NCBI GenBank assembly: GCA_902589185.1
Contig: CACIRZ010000007.1
Location: 1 to 47,333, forward strand
Length of the DNA stretch: 47,333 nt
DNA from: an uncultured SAR116 cluster alpha proteobacterium
Lineage (GTDB): Bacteria; Pseudomonadota; Alphaproteobacteria; Puniceispirillales; Marisalimonadaceae
Reading direction: 5' to 3'
The notes under the pieces were generated by a model. It was not told where the DNA came from. It worked only from the letters and a program-made list of their open reading frames with translations, and did no database searches. The position numbers and the translations under genes are program-made. Below are positions 44,380 to 47,333 of the stretch, in pieces (positions within the stretch are counted from its first letter, which is position 1; each line of letters starts with the position of its first letter).

Positions 44380-47253
44380 TTATGCTTTTTTATTTAATAA
44401 TTTTTTTAAAAAGATACCGGTATGACTTTCAGCTACCTTTGATACTTCTTCAGGGGTTCCTTGGGCAACAACATACCCACCTTTATCTCCACCTTCAGGG
44501 CCTAAGTCTATTACATGATCAGCAGTTTTAATAACATCTAGATTATGTTCAATTACGATCATTGTATTACCATTATCTACTAATTCTTGCATAACTTCTA
44601 AAAGCTTTTTAATATCGTGAAAATGTAGCCCGGTAGTAGGCTCATCTAAAATATATATAGTTCTACCAGTTCCTTTTCTAGACAATTCTTTTGCAAGTTT
44701 AATTCTTTGGGCTTCTCCACCTGATAGAGTTGTAGATCGTTGTCCAATTTTAATATAGTCTAATCCAACTCTCTCTAAAGTTTCTAATTTTTCATAAATT
44801 AAGGGAACAGCCTTAAAAAGTTCGGCACCCTCTTTGACAGTCATATCAAGAACATCTGATATGGATTTATCTCTCCATTTTACTTCAAGAGTTTCTCTGT
44901 TATATCTTTTTCCTTTGCATTGATCACATTTAACATACACATCAGGTAAAAAATGCATTTCAATTTTTAAAACACCGTCACCCTGGCAAACTTCACATCT
45001 TCCACCTTTAACATTAAATGAAAAGCGACCTGGTAAATATCCTCTGGATTTAGATTCAGGCAATCCTGCAAACCAATCTCTGATATGATTAAAGGCTCCA
45101 GTATAAGTAGCTGGATTTGATCTAGGTGTTCTTCCAATTGGGGATTGATCTATATCAATTATTTTATCAATCTGTGAAATTCCATTAATTGATTTGTATG
45201 GAGCAGGAACAGAACTGTTTCCATTTAGGATTTTTGATAAACTTTTTTGCAAGGTTTGTATAACCAAAGTTGATTTTCCTCCACCAGAAACTCCAGTCAC
45301 ACAAGTAAGTATTCCAAGTGGGAACTCTACATCGATATTTTGAAGATTATTACCAGAGGCTCCCCTAATAATAATATGTTTATTAGGATTGACGCTTCTT
45401 CTTTTTTTTGGCACATCAATTTTTTTTATTCCAGCAAGGTAATTACCAGTTATACTTTCTTTTTTCTCTTTTATTTCTGCAGGAGTTCCTTGTGCAATAA
45501 TTTCACCTCCATTAATGCCCGCACCAGGGCCAATATCAATAACGTGATCTGCAATTAGTATAGCCTCTTCATCATGTTCAACTACAATAACAGTGTTACC
45601 AAGGTCTCTTAATTTCTGAAGTGTATGTAGTAATCTTTCATTATCTCTTTGATGTAAACCAATACTTGGTTCATCTAATACATATAAAACTCCTGAAAGA
45701 CCTGACCCAATTTGACTTGCTAATCTAATTCTCTGACTTTCTCCACCTGATAATGTTCCACTATTTCTTGAAATTGATAAATATGATAATCCAACACTTG
45801 TTAAGAAACCTAATCTATCGTTTATTTCTTTTAAAACTTGCTTTGAAATTGCTAGTTCTTGCTCATTAAGTATATTGCTAAGATCTAAAAACCATTTTCT
45901 AGATTCTTCGATTGTAAATCTTGATACATCAGCAATGTCCATTTTATTTATCTTGACGGCTAGAGTTTCTAATTTTAACCTTTTGCCATTACATTTTTCA
46001 CAATCTTTATGAGATTGAAATCTTCCTAACTCTTCTTTAACCCACTTACTTTCACTTTCTTTTAATCGTCTAGCTAAATTTGGAATAATACCTTCAAATA
46101 TCTTATTAGAGCGAAAAACCCTTGTTCCATCATTATAAACAATTTCAATTTTTTCATCACCTGATCCATATAATAATTTTTCTTTTATGTCGTTAGAGAG
46201 GTCTGAAAACTTATTATCAATATCAAATTTATAATGTTTGGCTAAAGATTGGAGTGTTTGTATGTATAATTTACTCGTATTCAAAGCCCATGGAGCAATT
46301 GCACCCTCTCTTAAGGTAAGATTTTCATCAGGTACTACTAAGTTAACATCGAAAGCAACAGCGTTTCCTAAACCATCACATTTATCACATGCTCCTGCGG
46401 GGTTGTTAAAAGAAAATATTCTTGGTTCAATTTCATCAATCGTAAAACCACTAACAGGACAAGAGAAATTTGAGGAATAAACTTCTTTTTTATTACTATC
46501 AACGTCAAGAACATATAATAATCCATCAGATAACTGTAATGAAATTTCAATAGAATCAGCTAATCTTTGAAGTAGATCTTTGTTTTCTTGTTCGCTTGAC
46601 TGAGTTATTACTAATCTATCCACCACAACTTCTATTTCGTGTTTCTTATATCTATCAAGTGTTGGTAATTCTTCTATATCATAAAATTCATTATTGATTC
46701 TAAGTCTTTGGAAACCTTTTTTTCTTAATTCTATAAATTCTTTTCTGTATTCACCTTTTCTTCCGCGTACTATTGGAGCAAGTAGATAAATCTTTGTTTT
46801 ATCATCTTTTTTGAAAATCTTATCTACCATTTGGCTAACTGTTTGGCTTTCTATTGGTAATCCAGTAGCCGGAGAATATGGTATGCCAACTCTTGCCCAA
46901 AGAAGTCTCATATAATCATATATTTCAGTTACAGTACCTACAGTTGATCTTGGATTCTTGTTTGTTGATTTTTGTTCAATTGAAATTGCAGGTGATAGTC
47001 CTTCAATAGATTCAACATCCGGTTTTTGCATCATTTGTAAAAATTGTCTCGCATAAGCTGAAAGAGACTCTACATATCTTCTTTGACCTTCTGCATAAAT
47101 TGTATCAAAAGCTAAAGAACTTTTTCCAGATCCTGAAACACCAGTCATTACAATTAATTTATTTTTTGGGATATTAATATCAACATTTTTTAAATTGTGC
47201 TCGTTAGCGCTACGAACTTTTAGAAACTGGTTAGCCTCATGCACATTTTGCAT
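44380..47253 (-). CDS. uvrA: Excinuclease ABC subunit A
   Basis: 957-residue damage-recognition ATPase of nucleotide excision repair. Two ABC modules: Walker [10 protein letters not shown] (38-46) and GVSGGGKST in the second, signatures [12 protein letters not shown] and [12 protein letters not shown]. Zinc modules: CDKCDGLG and CEVCQGDG ... CDQCKGKR. The first zinc module's opening CxxC is CPVS here, one Cys replaced by Ser; I recall this as common in Alphaproteobacteria but cannot check. Length matches the family. First gene of uvrA-trmFO. Confidence 0.96.
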   Translation of the reverse strand: MQNVHEANQFLKVRSANEHNLKNVDINIPKNKLIVMTGVSGSGKSSLAFDTIYAEGQRRYVESLSAYARQFLQMMQKPDVESIEGLSPAISIEQKSTNKNPRSTVGTVTEIYDYMRLLWARVGIPYSPATGLPIESQTVSQMVDKIFKKDDKTKIYLLAPIVRGRKGEYRKEFIELRKKGFQRLRINNEFYDIEELPTLDRYKKHEIEVVVDRLVITQSSEQENKDLLQRLADSIEISLQLSDGLLYVLDVDSNKKEVYSSNFSCPVSGFTIDEIEPRIFSFNNPAGACDKCDGLGNAVAFDVNLVVPDENLTLREGAIAPWALNTSKLYIQTLQSLAKHYKFDIDNKFSDLSNDIKEKLLYGSGDEKIEIVYNDGTRVFRSNKIFEGIIPNLARRLKESESKWVKEELGRFQSHKDCEKCNGKRLKLETLAVKINKMDIADVSRFTIEESRKWFLDLSNILNEQELAISKQVLKEINDRLGFLTSVGLSYLSISRNSGTLSGGESQRIRLASQIGSGLSGVLYVLDEPSIGLHQRDNERLLHTLQKLRDLGNTVIVVEHDEEAILIADHVIDIGPGAGINGGEIIAQGTPAEIKEKKESITGNYLAGIKKIDVPKKRRSVNPNKHIIIRGASGNNLQNIDVEFPLGILTCVTGVSGGGKSTLVIQTLQKSLSKILNGNSSVPAPYKSINGISQIDKIIDIDQSPIGRTPRSNPATYTGAFNHIRDWFAGLPESKSRGYLPGRFSFNVKGGRCEVCQGDGVLKIEMHFLPDVYVKCDQCKGKRYNRETLEVKWRDKSISDVLDMTVKEGAELFKAVPLIYEKLETLERVGLDYIKIGQRSTTLSGGEAQRIKLAKELSRKGTGRTIYILDEPTTGLHFHDIKKLLEVMQELVDNGNTMIVIEHNLDVIKTADHVIDLGPEGGDKGGYVVAQGTPEEVSKVAESHTGIFLKKLLNKKA

Positions 47254-47316
47254 TTTATATTATATCCTTTTTTAATTAAATTAAACTTTCCATTTAGTTA
47301 ACTTTGAAGTGATAAA

Positions 47317-47322
47317 TGTCAA
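47317..47322 (-). promoter_or_regulatory. Possible -35 box for uvrA-trmFO
   Basis: On the minus strand TTGACA, a perfect sigma-70-type -35 sequence, lies 64 bases upstream of the uvrA start. A convincing -10 at 16-18 bases is lacking (TAACTA-like at best), and no LexA-type GTTC-N7-GTTC site is seen in the available leader. The window ends close by. Confidence 0.3.
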
Positions 47323-47333
47323 TCAAAAAGATT

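Overview
The window looks like chromosome from a streamlined, low-GC (about 30 % by eye) marine-type alphaproteobacterium. The evidence is the gene order: xthA, erpA, dgt, argS, SPOR protein, scpAB, tatABC, serS, surE, pcm, nlpD-like, DUF815, yajC, secDF. This is an alphaproteobacterial arrangement. Very short gaps, many start/stop overlaps, the Aap-type amino-acid transporter and alphaproteobacterial-type families (DUF3422, class III cyclase with TPRs) agree with it. The clade (SAR11-like, HIMB59/AEGEAN-169-like or another) cannot be fixed from this sequence alone. I found no transposase, integrase, phage gene, CRISPR array or rRNA.

Layout. 1-2.5 kb: a membrane-tethered nucleotide cyclase, then the only gene-poor stretch (about 600 bp), which holds TCTAGT repeats, a tRNA-3'-end-like relic, a truncated GYD-domain gene and a large inverted repeat. 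2.5-6.1 kb: DUF3422 membrane protein, NTF2-like protein, tRNA-Pro(GGG), exported histidine phosphatase and two unknown envelope proteins. 6.1-14.4 kb: a TauD-like dioxygenase, metC, the aapJQMP transporter with a strong hairpin after aapJ, sseA and cysK. This reads as uptake and conversion of amino acids, with a sulfur-amino-acid flavour. 14.5-20.6 kb: YheS-type ABC-F ATPase, YqaA-like membrane protein, tRNA-Asn, and a tRNA-Cys/selD/mnmH block for selenophosphate and 2-selenouridine in tRNA. 20.7-26.6 kb: TolC-family protein, valS and a divergent IlvD/Edd-family dehydratase. 26.6-39.1 kb: the conserved DNA repair, tRNA charging, chromosome condensation and Tat export block. 39.1-43.0 kb: DUF815 ATPase on the minus strand, then yajC-secD-secF. 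43.0-47.3 kb: uvrA and trmFO, co-oriented on the minus strand.

Most of the window is housekeeping. The parts that depart from the expected are the relic region at 1.9-2.5 kb, the selenium block, the divergent IlvD-family enzyme, the ABC ATPase without partners between scpB and tatA, the apparent lack of nagZ between the SPOR gene and scpA, and convergent gene pairs packed with no room for terminators. I did not see a clearly new multi-gene system.
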